64,000 nucleotides of DNA, from assembly GCF_003254745.1 (NCBI RefSeq), contig NZ_QKXH01000015.1:1-64000 (forward strand). The letters are read 5' to 3'. Both the position numbers and the translations under genes were made by a program. Source of the stretch: Flavobacterium aquariorum (GTDB lineage Bacteria; Bacteroidota; Bacteroidia; Flavobacteriales; Flavobacteriaceae). Below are positions 49,240-58,726 of this stretch, in pieces (within the stretch, counting starts at the first letter, position 1; every line of letters starts with the position of its first letter). The notes below the pieces were generated by a model, which saw only the letters and a program-made list of their open reading frames with translations, searched no databases and was not told where the DNA came from.

Positions 49240-51455
49240 TTTACCAATTCAAAACTGTCTCTCAAACGAATATCTGCTGAAGACGAACCAATCATCAGAT
49301 CGAAATCACCCGGTTCTGAACCAAATTCCAATGCATTGTTATAAAACGATAATTTTTGGTTGTCAATGGTAAACTGAATTGTTTTTGTTTCACCTTTATT
49401 TAATGTTATTTTTTGAAAATCTTTCAATTCAATTATTGGGCGAACTACTGAACCCACTTTGTCTCTCAAATACAATTGAACCACTTCTTCGCCTTTTACG
49501 CTTCCAGTGTTTTTTATGTTTACCGAAACTGTAATTGACTCATTATTTTTTATCGTTTTTTGAGACAATTTCAAATCCGAATATTCAAAAGTCGTATAAC
49601 TCAATCCATACCCAAATGGGAATTTTGGAGTAGTTGGTAAATCGATGTAAGCCGATTTGTAAATTTTATCTTCATTGACAGAAGGTCGTCCCGTATTAAA
49701 ATGATTGTAATAAATTGGAATTTGTCCTTCGATTCTAGGAAATGACATTGGTAATTTTCCAGACGGATTATAATCCCCAAAAAGCACATCGGCGATAGCA
49801 TTTCCTGCTTCTGAACCCAACCACCAAGTATAAACGATAGTTGGCATATTATCGGCAATCCAATCAATAACAAGTGGTCTTCCCGCATTAATTAAAATTA
49901 CAATTGGTTTTCCGGTTTTTTGAAGTTCTTTGATTAAATCTTCCTGAACACCCGGTAAGTGAAGGTTGCTTTTACTCTTGGCTTCTCCACTTTTGTTGAA
50001 GTTTTCTCCAATACTTAAAATGATCACCTCAGCTTGACTGGCAACATTCAAAGCATCTGCAAAACCTTCCTTGCTATTACTTTCAACACCACATCCTTTG
50101 GCATACAAAATTTTGGTTCTTTTGCCTACTTTATTCTCTAAGCCTTCCCATTGGGAAACTATATAAGTCGAATCAATTTCTTTTACATCAACAGCCCAAA
50201 ATCCGTGATTGTCTCTTTTCGGTTTCACCATCGGCCCGATAAAAGCAATCGTTTTTAAGCCTTTCGAAAGTGGCAAAACGTCTCTTTCATTTTTCAGCAG
50301 CACAATACTTTTTGCAGCCATTTCTCTTGCGGCTTTGGTATGTTCTGGATTGTTCATTTCCTTTTGTTCGCGTTCTGTATTGCAAAATTTATAAGGGTCA
50401 TCAAACAACCCTAATTCAAATTTCTTGCGCAAAATTCTTTTAACCGCATCATCTATTAAGGCAACAGGAACTTTGTTTTCTTTTACCAATTGCTCTAAAT
50501 TATAACGATAGGCATTACTCTCCATATCCATGTCACTTCCTGCAGTTATTGATGCAAGAGCGGCTTCTTTGTTGTCTTTTACATAACCGTGATTCACCAT
50601 TTCGCCTATCGAACCCCAGTCGGAAACCACGAAACCTTGAAAATTCCATTTTCCTTTCAGAATATCCCTTAGCAAATAGTTATTCGCACTTGCTGGTATT
50701 CCGTTTAGGTCGTTAAATGAATTCATGAAAGTGGCAGCGCCGGCATCCAAAGCAGCTTTGAAAGGAGGTAAATAAGTCTCCCAAAGCATTCTGTTACTCA
50801 TGTCAACGGAGTTGTAATCGCGTCCGCCAACCGCGGCTCCATAAGCGGCAAAGTGTTTAACACATGCCATAACCGAATTCACATCACCCAAGTTTCCTTG
50901 GAATCCTTTGACTCTGGCGTAGGCAATTTTGGAACCCAGATAGGTGTCTTCTCCTGCGCCTTCCATCACTCTTCCCCAACGCGGATCACGAGAAATATCA
51001 ACCATCGGAGCAAATGTCCAGTGAATTCCGGAAGCAGCTGCTTCGGTCGCTGCAACTCTGGCCGCAAGTTCTATGGTAGTCAAGTCCCAACTTGCAGCTT
51101 CGGCCAATGGGATTGGGAAAGTAGTTTTGTACCCATGAATCACATCCAAACCAAACAATAATGGAATTTTCAAACGGGACTGCATGGCTAATTCTTGATA
51201 CTGTCTGGTACGCTTTGTTCCCATCACGTTCAGCATCGAACCTATCAGTCCTTTTTTAATTTCATTTTGTTTGTTGTTATTAATTGTAATAGGGCCTGTA
51301 GCGGCATCATTACTGGTGTATTGATTGAGTTGTCCTATTTTTTCTTCGAGAGTCATTTGCTTTAGCAAAGCTTTCACTTTCTGATCCACGGTTTGTTGCT
51401 GTGAAAAGGCAAAAATCGATACGAAAACGAATGCCAGTGTTATTGTTTTTTTCAT
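49236..51455 (-). CDS. bglX: Beta-glucosidase, GH3 (BglX type), exported
   Basis: This 739-residue enzyme has a signal peptide (1-19, ending FAFSQ), the GH3 barrel, the sandwich and a fibronectin-III-like end. The nucleophile is Asp279 in GFVVSDWGS. KHFAAYGA and SRDPRWGR are BglX-type blocks. The ATG at 51455 is used because the signal peptide starts there; 24 extra codons upstream would spoil it. It is coupled to the esterase gene downstream and separated from GH5 upstream by a long palindrome. It differs strongly from the other GH3. Confidence 0.93.
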   Translation of the reverse strand: MKKTITLAFVFVSIFAFSQQQTVDQKVKALLKQMTLEEKIGQLNQYTSNDAATGPITINNNKQNEIKKGLIGSMLNVMGTKRTRQYQELAMQSRLKIPLLFGLDVIHGYKTTFPIPLAEAASWDLTTIELAARVAATEAAASGIHWTFAPMVDISRDPRWGRVMEGAGEDTYLGSKIAYARVKGFQGNLGDVNSVMACVKHFAAYGAAVGGRDYNSVDMSNRMLWETYLPPFKAALDAGAATFMNSFNDLNGIPASANNYLLRDILKGKWNFQGFVVSDWGSIGEMVNHGYVKDNKEAALASITAGSDMDMESNAYRYNLEQLVKENKVPVALIDDAVKRILRKKFELGLFDDPYKFCNTEREQKEMNNPEHTKAAREMAAKSIVLLKNERDVLPLSKGLKTIAFIGPMVKPKRDNHGFWAVDVKEIDSTYIVSQWEGLENKVGKRTKILYAKGCGVESNSKEGFADALNVASQAEVIILSIGENFNKSGEAKSKSNLHLPGVQEDLIKELQKTGKPIVILINAGRPLVIDWIADNMPTIVYTWWLGSEAGNAIADVLFGDYNPSGKLPMSFPRIEGQIPIYYNHFNTGRPSVNEDKIYKSAYIDLPTTPKFPFGYGLSYTTFEYSDLKLSQKTIKNNESITVSVNIKNTGSVKGEEVVQLYLRDKVGSVVRPIIELKDFQKITLNKGETKTIQFTIDNQKLSFYNNALEFGSEPGDFDLMIGSSSADIRLRDSFELVK

Positions 51456-51522
51456 TTTTAAAATTTTATATTCAAATTTAGTTTCCATAAATTGATTGTA
51501 TTCCAACAAGCATTTAATTTTA

Positions 51523-51600
51523 ACCATCTAAGAAATTTAAGTGCATATAAGCTGGGAGGCAAAAGCAAAAACTTATATGCACTTATATTTCTTATATGGT
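51523..51600. repeat. 78-bp palindromic element (29-bp arms)
   Basis: Arms 51523-51551 and 51572-51600 match at 27 of 29 positions. They contain AAGTGCATATAAG and its complement around a 20-bp loop. It lies between GH5 and GH3 on the minus strand. It could be a small mobile element or an RNA hairpin. Confidence 0.75.
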
Positions 51601-51623
51601 AAACTTTCTAAACGGTGCTTTTT

Positions 51624-53357
51624 TTATTTAGCCGTTTTAAACTCCAAAAAATTAAGGTTGAAATTTCCACCTTCAAATTGAACGCGGATTTTATTGATTC
51701 CTTGTTTAAGAGCAATATTTTTTAGCGTAATAGTTTTCCAAATCGTTTCTCCACCGGTAACGGGAAGCTCCATTGTTTCCGAAATTTTCTTTCCATCTTG
51801 CTCCAAATATAATTTACCTCCAGCTTTCTCGCTCGAATATCGAACATCAACATTAAAGGTACTTTGTTTTTTTACATCAACCGTAAATTGCAACCATTCG
51901 CCCTCTTCAATAAAGGAGACTTGAAAACCGTTGGTTATTTTATCCGTACAGGCTACGATATCAACACCATCGTTTCTCATTTTGCCCCCTTTATTCCATT
52001 GGGTGAATTTAGTTCCATCATAATTCGCCACGTCCTTATCGGAGTAAGCAAAACCATTTTGTCCCAAATCAAATTCTGTTGCAAACACTTTTCCTGGAAC
52101 CACGTGATTTTTATATTTTTTGGTATCGTTTGTTTGCACTTGTCTAAACATCGCGTCAATCACATCGTATCTTATCGTTAGGTTCTGCATTTTATAGTTC
52201 TCGGCGATTTGCATCAATACTTTTTTGGCAAAATCAACCTTGGGTTTTTCCCCATCATTTTTCCAATAATCCAATAATTTATCATAGTTCGGTGCTTTTG
52301 TAACCGAAGTAACTCCAGCTAAATTTTCAATCTTTTTCATTGGCCAAAAAGCCCAACCAATATTATTGGATTCCATCAACGAGATAGCTTCCTCAAACCA
52401 AACGTTAGAGTTTTCCCCACTTTCGCCCAACCAAATTGGCACATTGTATTGGGTTCTGTAATCCACCATTTTTTGTATCGACGCTATATCATTTTGATTC
52501 CAGTATTTATGGAAACTCAAAGCCATATTCTCATCCCAAAGTGGGAACATTCCGTTGTAATTATTCCCCCAGCAATTCCCTTCAATGATAATCATGTGAT
52601 GAGGATCAATTGCTCTTATCGCATTTGTAAGTCGGACCTGCAAGGCTCTTAAAGGAGCATTTGAAGTTTCATCGCAACCATTTTGATTCGTTCCGGTAAA
52701 ATTCCAATTGGGTTCATTGATAATATCATAGCCCCCAATCCACGGACTGTCTTTATAACGTTGGGCTAATTTTTCCCAAAGTGCAACCATTTTATCCTGA
52801 TTTGCAGCACTCTCCCAAAGCGATGGTTTTGAATCATCGTAGTCGGATATTGCAGCATCTTTCCCTTGTCCTCCGGGAGTCGCATGCAAGTCAAGAATTA
52901 AATAGATTTTATTGGCCGCACACCAGCTTAATAAATCATCGGTCATTTTAAAACCTTCTTCAAGCCAAGTAATTTGCCCGCCCTTTTCGGTTTCAATTGC
53001 TGGAGTGTATAAATTGTAATGCATCGGCAATCGGATGGAATTAAATCCCCAAGCCGCCAAAGAGTCAATATCTCTCTTTGTTATTCCGTTTGCTTTATAC
53101 TCTTTATAGAATTCTTCGGTACCTTTCTCACCTATTAAATCCGTAATTTTTTGTTTGATTTTATATTGAGGACCGGCAAAAGCACCTGTTTGAATCATGT
53201 AGCCTTCCTGAACCATCCAGCCTCCCACACCCAAACCACGCAAAACGATATTTTTACCGTTTCCGTCCACAATTTTTTGTCCTTCTCTATGCAAAAACCC
53301 TTGACCAAAAGAAGCCACAGCGAAGCACATAAAAGAAAATACAATAATTTTTTTCAT
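51624..53357 (-). CDS. Endo-glucanase, GH5 with C-terminal CBM6-like module
   Basis: This 577-residue exported enzyme has a signal peptide at 1-18 (ending ASFG). The GH5 barrel spans about 25-385, with acid/base Glu215 in INEPNW and nucleophile Glu312 in WLGESGE. LDLHATPGGQ is also typical. Residues about 440-577 form a CBM6-like beta sandwich (FIEEGEWLQFTVDVKKQSTF, then INKIRVQFEGG). It probably cuts inside a beta-glucan chain. It lies in the minus-strand glucan group between GH30 and GH3. Confidence 0.9.
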   Translation of the reverse strand: MKKIIVFSFMCFAVASFGQGFLHREGQKIVDGNGKNIVLRGLGVGGWMVQEGYMIQTGAFAGPQYKIKQKITDLIGEKGTEEFYKEYKANGITKRDIDSLAAWGFNSIRLPMHYNLYTPAIETEKGGQITWLEEGFKMTDDLLSWCAANKIYLILDLHATPGGQGKDAAISDYDDSKPSLWESAANQDKMVALWEKLAQRYKDSPWIGGYDIINEPNWNFTGTNQNGCDETSNAPLRALQVRLTNAIRAIDPHHMIIIEGNCWGNNYNGMFPLWDENMALSFHKYWNQNDIASIQKMVDYRTQYNVPIWLGESGENSNVWFEEAISLMESNNIGWAFWPMKKIENLAGVTSVTKAPNYDKLLDYWKNDGEKPKVDFAKKVLMQIAENYKMQNLTIRYDVIDAMFRQVQTNDTKKYKNHVVPGKVFATEFDLGQNGFAYSDKDVANYDGTKFTQWNKGGKMRNDGVDIVACTDKITNGFQVSFIEEGEWLQFTVDVKKQSTFNVDVRYSSEKAGGKLYLEQDGKKISETMELPVTGGETIWKTITLKNIALKQGINKIRVQFEGGNFNLNFLEFKTAK

Positions 53358-53397
53358 TCTATTAATTTTAAAATTTGAATATTAAAAAAAGTCTTTA

Positions 53398-53516
53398 GGG
53401 CGTGCCATCATTAGGGAAAAGGGGGCTAACTCATAGCATCGCTTAGTCGCCCCCTTTCCCTAATGCTGTCGGGCTGTACGCGCTACTTCGGTAGCTAGCT
53501 TCCATCCCTCACGCGT
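53398..53516. repeat. Dispersed flavobacterial palindromic repeat, copy 5
   Basis: GGGCGTGCC, a stem ATTAGGGAAAAGGGGGC (53410-53426) and GCCCCCTTTCCCTAAT (53449-53464), GTCGGGCTGT, the hairpin GCTACTTCGGTAGC, then CCATCCCTCACGC. This is the reverse arrangement of 29611-29728 with a different stem sequence. It lies between GH5 and GH30. Confidence 0.8.
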
Positions 53517-53554
53517 GACCTCAACTTTACAGGTTACAAGAAATTTTTACGGGA

Positions 53555-55012
53555 TTAATACACCAAAGTCTGAATAGAATTCGGTAAAATAGTAATTTGG
53601 GTAGCTTGAGTTCCCACACACAAATTATAAATTACGGTAGCATCACTTTGATTCATAACAACAGTTATCATTTTTCCATCTTTATTCAAAAATGAAGTGC
53701 TCAACAAGCTGCTTCTGCTCACAGCAGTACTTACCCTTTTGGCTTCAAGGTGAATAAATTTTGAAAAATGTCCAATATAATAATACGAAGGAGTATAAAT
53801 CAACTCTCCCGTTTTACTATCAGCATGAATCGGAGCAAAACAAAAGTTACCCACATGATTGGGCCCACCATTTTCATCCAAAAGAATATTCCAATCTGTC
53901 CAACCTACTGTTCCGTTATTGAAATCATGAATCATAGAAGTTCCATAACGTTCTCCATTTGCCCATAATTGATAATTTTTGGAGTCAAATTTTTCTACAC
54001 AACCCTCTGTAAACATTAAATTTTTATTAGGGTATGCTTCATGAACTCTCGCTACATTCTCAAACATTGGTTCACCACCAGCCCAAGTTTCATACCAATG
54101 GAATCCCATTCCCCAAATATATTTCGATGCTTCGGGATCAGAGAAAACAATATTGGCTCTTTGTACCATTAAATCACGGTTGTGATCCCAAGCAATGATT
54201 TTTTTATCTCCCAAACCTTCTTTTTTCATAGTTGGCCCAAGGTAATTTTTTACAAAATCTCTTTCTGCTTCAGCTGTATACACACAAGATTCCCATGTTT
54301 GTACCGCCATTGGTTCATTCTCTGTACTAATTCCCCAAATTGGAATTCCTTCTTTTTCATAAGCTTTCACGAACTTAGTATAATACGTTGCCCAGGTTTG
54401 GAAATATTCTGGCAATAATGTACCGCCTTTCAACATGTCTTTATTGCTTTTCATAAAAGCTGGAGGACTCCAAGGAGTTGCATACACAATCATTTTTCCT
54501 CCTGCGGCAGCAATTGCTTTTTTTATCAACGGGATTCTATATTTTCTGTCATGCTCAATAGAAAAAGTTTTCAATGCCGTGTCACCTTCGTCAATATAGG
54601 TATAACTAGCTGAACTAAAATCGGAGCTATGAATAGTGGTACGAATCAAATTGTAACCAATTCCTTTTTCTGTGTTATAATAAGCATCCAGTAATTCTTG
54701 CTGTTTCTCATTGGACAATTTTGCAAAAACTTCGGCACTTGCATCCGTTATCGCTCCTCCAATTCCCATAAAAGACTGGAATGTTTTATCAGGATTTACA
54801 AAAATGCAGATTTGTCTTTCGTTGGGTTGTGCCAGTTCTGAAAATGTAAGATTATCTGTTTTTGACAATCTTAAATTTGTACTTTCGGCTGTAGTGTACA
54901 CCGCGACTGTTTTTCCTTTTGTTGAAAAAGGATGTGCTTGTGATTTATTTTTTTGTTGTGCAAAAACAAAAAAGGTGGCGAGTAGTAATGCTGTGGTGGT
55001 TATTTTTTTCAT
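53555..55012 (-). CDS. GH30 glycoside hydrolase, exported
   Basis: This 485-residue enzyme has a signal peptide (1-20, ending FVFAQ) and the GH30 barrel with a side beta domain. The acid/base is Glu233 (STENEP) and the nucleophile Glu336 (MFTEGCVE). FMGIGGAITDAS and ATPWSPPAFMKSN are family blocks of the glucosylceramidase/beta-1,6-glucanase branch. It has no lipobox, so it is periplasmic or released. In this locus it would cut beta-1,6-glucan. A 14-bp palindrome lies about 120 bp upstream. Confidence 0.92.
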   Translation of the reverse strand: MKKITTTALLLATFFVFAQQKNKSQAHPFSTKGKTVAVYTTAESTNLRLSKTDNLTFSELAQPNERQICIFVNPDKTFQSFMGIGGAITDASAEVFAKLSNEKQQELLDAYYNTEKGIGYNLIRTTIHSSDFSSASYTYIDEGDTALKTFSIEHDRKYRIPLIKKAIAAAGGKMIVYATPWSPPAFMKSNKDMLKGGTLLPEYFQTWATYYTKFVKAYEKEGIPIWGISTENEPMAVQTWESCVYTAEAERDFVKNYLGPTMKKEGLGDKKIIAWDHNRDLMVQRANIVFSDPEASKYIWGMGFHWYETWAGGEPMFENVARVHEAYPNKNLMFTEGCVEKFDSKNYQLWANGERYGTSMIHDFNNGTVGWTDWNILLDENGGPNHVGNFCFAPIHADSKTGELIYTPSYYYIGHFSKFIHLEAKRVSTAVSRSSLLSTSFLNKDGKMITVVMNQSDATVIYNLCVGTQATQITILPNSIQTLVY

Positions 55013-55132
55013 ATGTAGTTAATATATTTTTTTAAGGAATATGTAATTCGCATATTATCTTTCTTAGTTCAGACCAATTTAGTAGTATGCTCATTTCATA
55101 ATCTATAATGTGGTGGTTTCTTTATTTTTTGG

Positions 55133-55146
55133 TGGTAACGTTACCA
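55133..55146. promoter_or_regulatory. LacI-operator-like palindrome
   Basis: TGGTAACGTTACCA is a perfect 14-bp palindrome with a central CG, like LacI-family operators. It overlaps the stop codon of one GH30 gene and lies about 120 bp upstream of the next. No LacI-family gene is in the window. Confidence 0.45.
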
Positions 55147-56616
55147 AGTATAGGTTCCTACTGCTCCAGTTTCCAAAGACGTAGTAATCCATTTTCCTTT
55201 GTATTTAATATTGAATAATGTTGCAACATCGCTATCATTTACAACTAACAAAACTTTTTTTCCTGCCGGAGTTTTGAAAGCAACATTATGTAAATTTCCG
55301 ACTATATTGCTTGAAATCCTAACCGAACCTGCAGGAATAAATTTTGAAGCATGCGCCGCTATATAATAACCAACGTTGCGCACTACTGATTCAGTGCCAC
55401 TTACTGTTACTGCTCCTTTACAAACTGTACATCCACCGTCAGTATGTGGTCCAAAAGAACCATCATTCGCAAGATTCCATTGCAAGGCATTTTTACTCCA
55501 ATTACGCATTGAACCTATAATCACATTTTTCACTTGCCATCTTAAATCGCCATCAAATGATCCAGTAGATGAAGTGTACTGCTCCGTAAAGTAAACATCT
55601 TTATCAGGGTAAGCATTATGCACCGTAGAAAGTGCACTAATATCTCCACCATACAAATGAAAAGCAGAACCAGTTACAAAAGGGTAAGCTGCAGCATCTT
55701 TTAGGATCGTAATTGGATATTGGGGATTATCACAATTATGATCGTAAGTGATGATCTTTGTGGCAATATTAGCTGTTTTAAATGCAGGTCCCAAATTATT
55801 TTTTATAAAATCAGCTTGTTGCAAGGCTGTCATCACCATACTCGGATTATTACCACCGTGTAAAGGTTCATTTTGAGGAGTAATTGCATCTATCACAATT
55901 CCCTCAGCTTTCATTTTTTGAATATATTTTACAAAATATTGTGCGTACGCCTCATAATATTGAGGTTGCAAACTTCCTCCCATAAAACTATTGTTATCTT
56001 TCATCCAAACCGGTGCAGACCAAGGCGAACCCATTATTTTAATATTAGGATTAATTGCCAAAATTTCTTTCAATAAAGGGATAACATCACCCATATCAGG
56101 AGTCAAGCTGAAGTTGGTTAAATTAACATCTGTCTGTCCAGTAGGCATATCATCATAAGTGAACGGAGTGGCATTCAAATCTGATGCTCCAATACTGATC
56201 CTTAGGTAACTCAACCCAACTGAAGTATCTCCAGAACCAAACAATTCCTGCAATAGATCTTTCTTTTTCTGAGTAGCCAATTGATTAATCACTTGTGCAC
56301 TTCCACCAGTCAATGTAAATCCAAAACCATCAACGGTTTGATAAGTTTGAGCTTCATTAACTTCTATGCTTGGATAAATATTCACTCCATTTCCAAAAGC
56401 CAAAATACCAGTTTGTTTTTGCAAAAGCGATGTTTGATTCCCTTTGGTCAACCAAAAATCAACTTCATTTTTTACTACGGGAGTTGGTGTTGGCGTCGGT
56501 GTTGGTGTTGGCGTTGGTGAATCCCCGCCTCCTTCATTTGAAGATGAACAACTGATGTGAATGGATGATAAAGCGATTAAGAAAAACAGCTTTGTTAATT
56601 GATGTATTTTTTTCAT
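55141..56616 (-). CDS. GH30 glycoside hydrolase, surface lipoprotein
   Basis: This 491-residue enzyme has a lipoprotein signal with Cys23 (SIHISCSS), a Gly-rich start, a Pro-Thr repeat linker (about 34-46) and a GH30 domain. The acid/base is Glu250 (TPQNEP) and the nucleophile Glu345 (YFTEQY). GSPWSAPVWMKDN and FGFTLTGGSA are family blocks. It is probably anchored on the outer surface to make first cuts. It is distinct from the neighbouring GH30, and the pair may split inner and outer steps. Confidence 0.92.
   Translation of the reverse strand: MKKIHQLTKLFFLIALSSIHISCSSSNEGGGDSPTPTPTPTPTPTPVVKNEVDFWLTKGNQTSLLQKQTGILAFGNGVNIYPSIEVNEAQTYQTVDGFGFTLTGGSAQVINQLATQKKKDLLQELFGSGDTSVGLSYLRISIGASDLNATPFTYDDMPTGQTDVNLTNFSLTPDMGDVIPLLKEILAINPNIKIMGSPWSAPVWMKDNNSFMGGSLQPQYYEAYAQYFVKYIQKMKAEGIVIDAITPQNEPLHGGNNPSMVMTALQQADFIKNNLGPAFKTANIATKIITYDHNCDNPQYPITILKDAAAYPFVTGSAFHLYGGDISALSTVHNAYPDKDVYFTEQYTSSTGSFDGDLRWQVKNVIIGSMRNWSKNALQWNLANDGSFGPHTDGGCTVCKGAVTVSGTESVVRNVGYYIAAHASKFIPAGSVRISSNIVGNLHNVAFKTPAGKKVLLVVNDSDVATLFNIKYKGKWITTSLETGAVGTYTW
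56482..56519. repeat. GTTGGT-type simple repeat encoding Pro-Thr linker
   Basis: Six-base units (GTTGGT with C variants) run for 38 bp within the GH30 lipoprotein gene and encode the PTPT linker. Unit number could vary by slippage without breaking the frame. Confidence 0.8.
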
Positions 56617-56619
56617 TAT

Positions 56620-57465
56620 TTATTTGTAATTAATTTCGACAAAAACAGGAAAATGATCCGATGGGTATTTTAAATCTTTGGCATCTGATAAAACAGCATA
56701 TTTATTAACTGTAATGGAGTTGCCTTTTGATAAAAAAATATAATCAATCAAATGTGTTGATGCCTCATTATATTTAAAATTGTTAAAAGTTCCATAGGGA
56801 CCAAAAGGTTTTTCTTTCGAAATTGTTCTGGCATCATTCATTTTATTTTTTAATGCAATTATCCGGTCGGTTTCAGGTTCTGAATTAAAATCACCCATCA
56901 AAACAACGGGATATTTATTGCTGCTCAATTTCTCTATTCTTGAAAGTATCAGTTCTAATCCTTTGGTTCTTGCCTCTTCTCCTATATGATCCAAATGGGT
57001 ATTAAAAACCCAAATCAACTTATTACTTTGCTTATTCTTCAAAAGTACATACGTACAAACTCTGTTACACGCAGCATCCCATCCTTTTGAAATAGTTTCG
57101 GGCGTTGGTGATAACCAAAAGGTATTGGATTCCATTACCTTAAATTTTTCTTTGGCATAGAAAATGTTCGATGACTCTCCTTTTCCCATTCCATCCCTTC
57201 CTATTCCTACATAACTATATTGAGGAAGTGCTGTTGCTATATCCAATACTTGATTGGGTTTTGCTTCTTGAACTCCAAAAATATCAGGGGCATAAAATTG
57301 AATCTGTGCATTAAAAAAATCTTTTCTGTGCGTCCAGTCGTTTTCCCCATCCGATTCGATATCTAGTCGGATATTGTAAGTCATCACTTTCAAGGTTTGG
57401 GCATTGGACAAAATACCCATCAGAGTAAAAATGATCGAAATTGCTATTTTTTTGAAGAGATTCAT
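56620..57465 (-). CDS. Endonuclease/exonuclease/phosphatase-family protein, exported
   Basis: This 281-residue protein has a signal peptide (1-22, ending SNAQ) and the EEP metal-phosphoesterase fold. It carries MTYNIRLD, GVQEAKPNQ, FNTHLDH, LMGDFNSEPETD and SDHFPVFVEI, which together are the full set of catalytic motifs. The substrate is unknown. Such proteins recur in glucan loci of Bacteroidota, and a role on phosphorylated sugars or released nucleic acid is possible. It lies 3 bp from the GH30 lipoprotein gene. Confidence 0.88.
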   Translation of the reverse strand: MNLFKKIAISIIFTLMGILSNAQTLKVMTYNIRLDIESDGENDWTHRKDFFNAQIQFYAPDIFGVQEAKPNQVLDIATALPQYSYVGIGRDGMGKGESSNIFYAKEKFKVMESNTFWLSPTPETISKGWDAACNRVCTYVLLKNKQSNKLIWVFNTHLDHIGEEARTKGLELILSRIEKLSSNKYPVVLMGDFNSEPETDRIIALKNKMNDARTISKEKPFGPYGTFNNFKYNEASTHLIDYIFLSKGNSITVNKYAVLSDAKDLKYPSDHFPVFVEINYK

Positions 57466-57513
57466 TTTTTGCTTTTTTGATTGTTTTCTGCTAGTGAGAC
57501 AATGACAGGTAAT

Positions 57514-57566
57514 TCTTCATCAGAGCTTCTGTTCAACTTGATAAAAACAGAAGCCGCTAATGAAGA
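57514..57566. other. Intercistronic two-stem hairpin
   Basis: The outer stem TCTTCAT/ATGAAGA and the inner stem GCTTCTGTT/AACAGAAGC form a hairpin between GH16 and the EEP gene. No T-run follows on the minus strand, so it is more likely an RNA-processing or stability element than a terminator. Confidence 0.6.
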
Positions 57567-57600
57567 CCAAACTCAAACTACCTAACTTAAACAAATTTTT

Positions 57601-58707
57601 TTAATTGTAAACTCTAATATAATCTACTTCCAAAGTAGAGGAAGTAAAATTTGGATCTACAGGGCCTCCCCAATTACCTCCCATTGCTAAATTTACAATT
57701 AAATAAAAGTTTTTATTGAAAGGAAACTTGTCTGAATTTACAAAAGTGTAAAACAACTTGTCATCCACATAAAATTTTATATAACTTGCTGTCCAATCTG
57801 CTGTATAAATATGAAATTCTGTATTGTCAGTAGGCACGTTTATAGTTCCTGTATCTGGAGTAGCTCCTGAACGCCCTGGAGAATGCAATGATGAATGATT
57901 GACATGTGGATCTTTTCCAACAGATTCTAAAATATCTATTTCTCCGCATGCAGGCCACCCTACACTTCCAATATTACTGCCCAGCATCCAAACTGCAGGC
58001 CATGTCCCGACACCTGTTGGTACTTTTGCTCTTATTACCACTTTGCCGTAAGTAAAATCAAATTTTCCATTGGATTCTAATCTGCCAGAAGTGAAGTCTC
58101 CTTTTCCGTATTTTTCCCTGATGGATTTTATTTTCAAAACACCGCCCTGAACAATTGTATTCTCTGGACGATTTGTATACGATTGAAGTTCATTATTAAC
58201 ATTCCCTGGATCCCAAATTTGGAAAGTCCATTTAGTTGCATCTGGGGCACCATCGGTATTAAATTCGTCAGACCATACTAATTTTGACCCAACAAAAACT
58301 GTTATGGAGAGTGTTTTGCTAACAAATTGTCCCGCATTATAAGCAGACACATATAACACATAAGTATTAGTACCCGATGCAGTATAGGTGTAAGAAAAGC
58401 TTCCGTTTGTCACTTCCTTTGTTTCTCCATTGCCAAGGACTATTTTATATGATGTTGCATTTGTCGCCGACAATTTAAAATTTACGGTACCGCTTCCGTC
58501 TCCATTTGGATTTTGAGTGTCTGTTCCAACAGCTGTTGCCATCACTGAAAGATCCGAAGGCTTCGCTTTTGAAACATCTTCACCACCACCGTTACTGTCA
58601 CTGCAGGATAATAACATTAAAAAAACGGATAGACCAGTGAAGAACAAACCAAGCGATAATAGGTAATTCTTACTTTTTAAATCTATAAACCATATATTAT
58701 TTCTCAT
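57601..58707 (-). CDS. GH16 beta-glucanase (laminarinase-like) lipoprotein with PKD-like domain
   Basis: This 368-residue lipoprotein has Cys35 in LMLLSCSDS, so the N-terminus may be annotated too long. A PKD-like domain (50-140) precedes a GH16 domain (143-368). The catalytic motif is E256-I-D258-I-L-E261 in WPACGEIDILESVG. AVWMLGSNIG and DFTSGRLESNGKF are typical of the laminarinase branch. It would cut beta-1,3-glucan at the cell surface. Its PKD module matches those of the two next binding proteins. Confidence 0.92.
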   Translation of the reverse strand: MRNNIWFIDLKSKNYLLSLGLFFTGLSVFLMLLSCSDSNGGGEDVSKAKPSDLSVMATAVGTDTQNPNGDGSGTVNFKLSATNATSYKIVLGNGETKEVTNGSFSYTYTASGTNTYVLYVSAYNAGQFVSKTLSITVFVGSKLVWSDEFNTDGAPDATKWTFQIWDPGNVNNELQSYTNRPENTIVQGGVLKIKSIREKYGKGDFTSGRLESNGKFDFTYGKVVIRAKVPTGVGTWPAVWMLGSNIGSVGWPACGEIDILESVGKDPHVNHSSLHSPGRSGATPDTGTINVPTDNTEFHIYTADWTASYIKFYVDDKLFYTFVNSDKFPFNKNFYLIVNLAMGGNWGGPVDPNFTSSTLEVDYIRVYN

Positions 58708-58726
58708 ATTTTTTTTAAAATAAATA

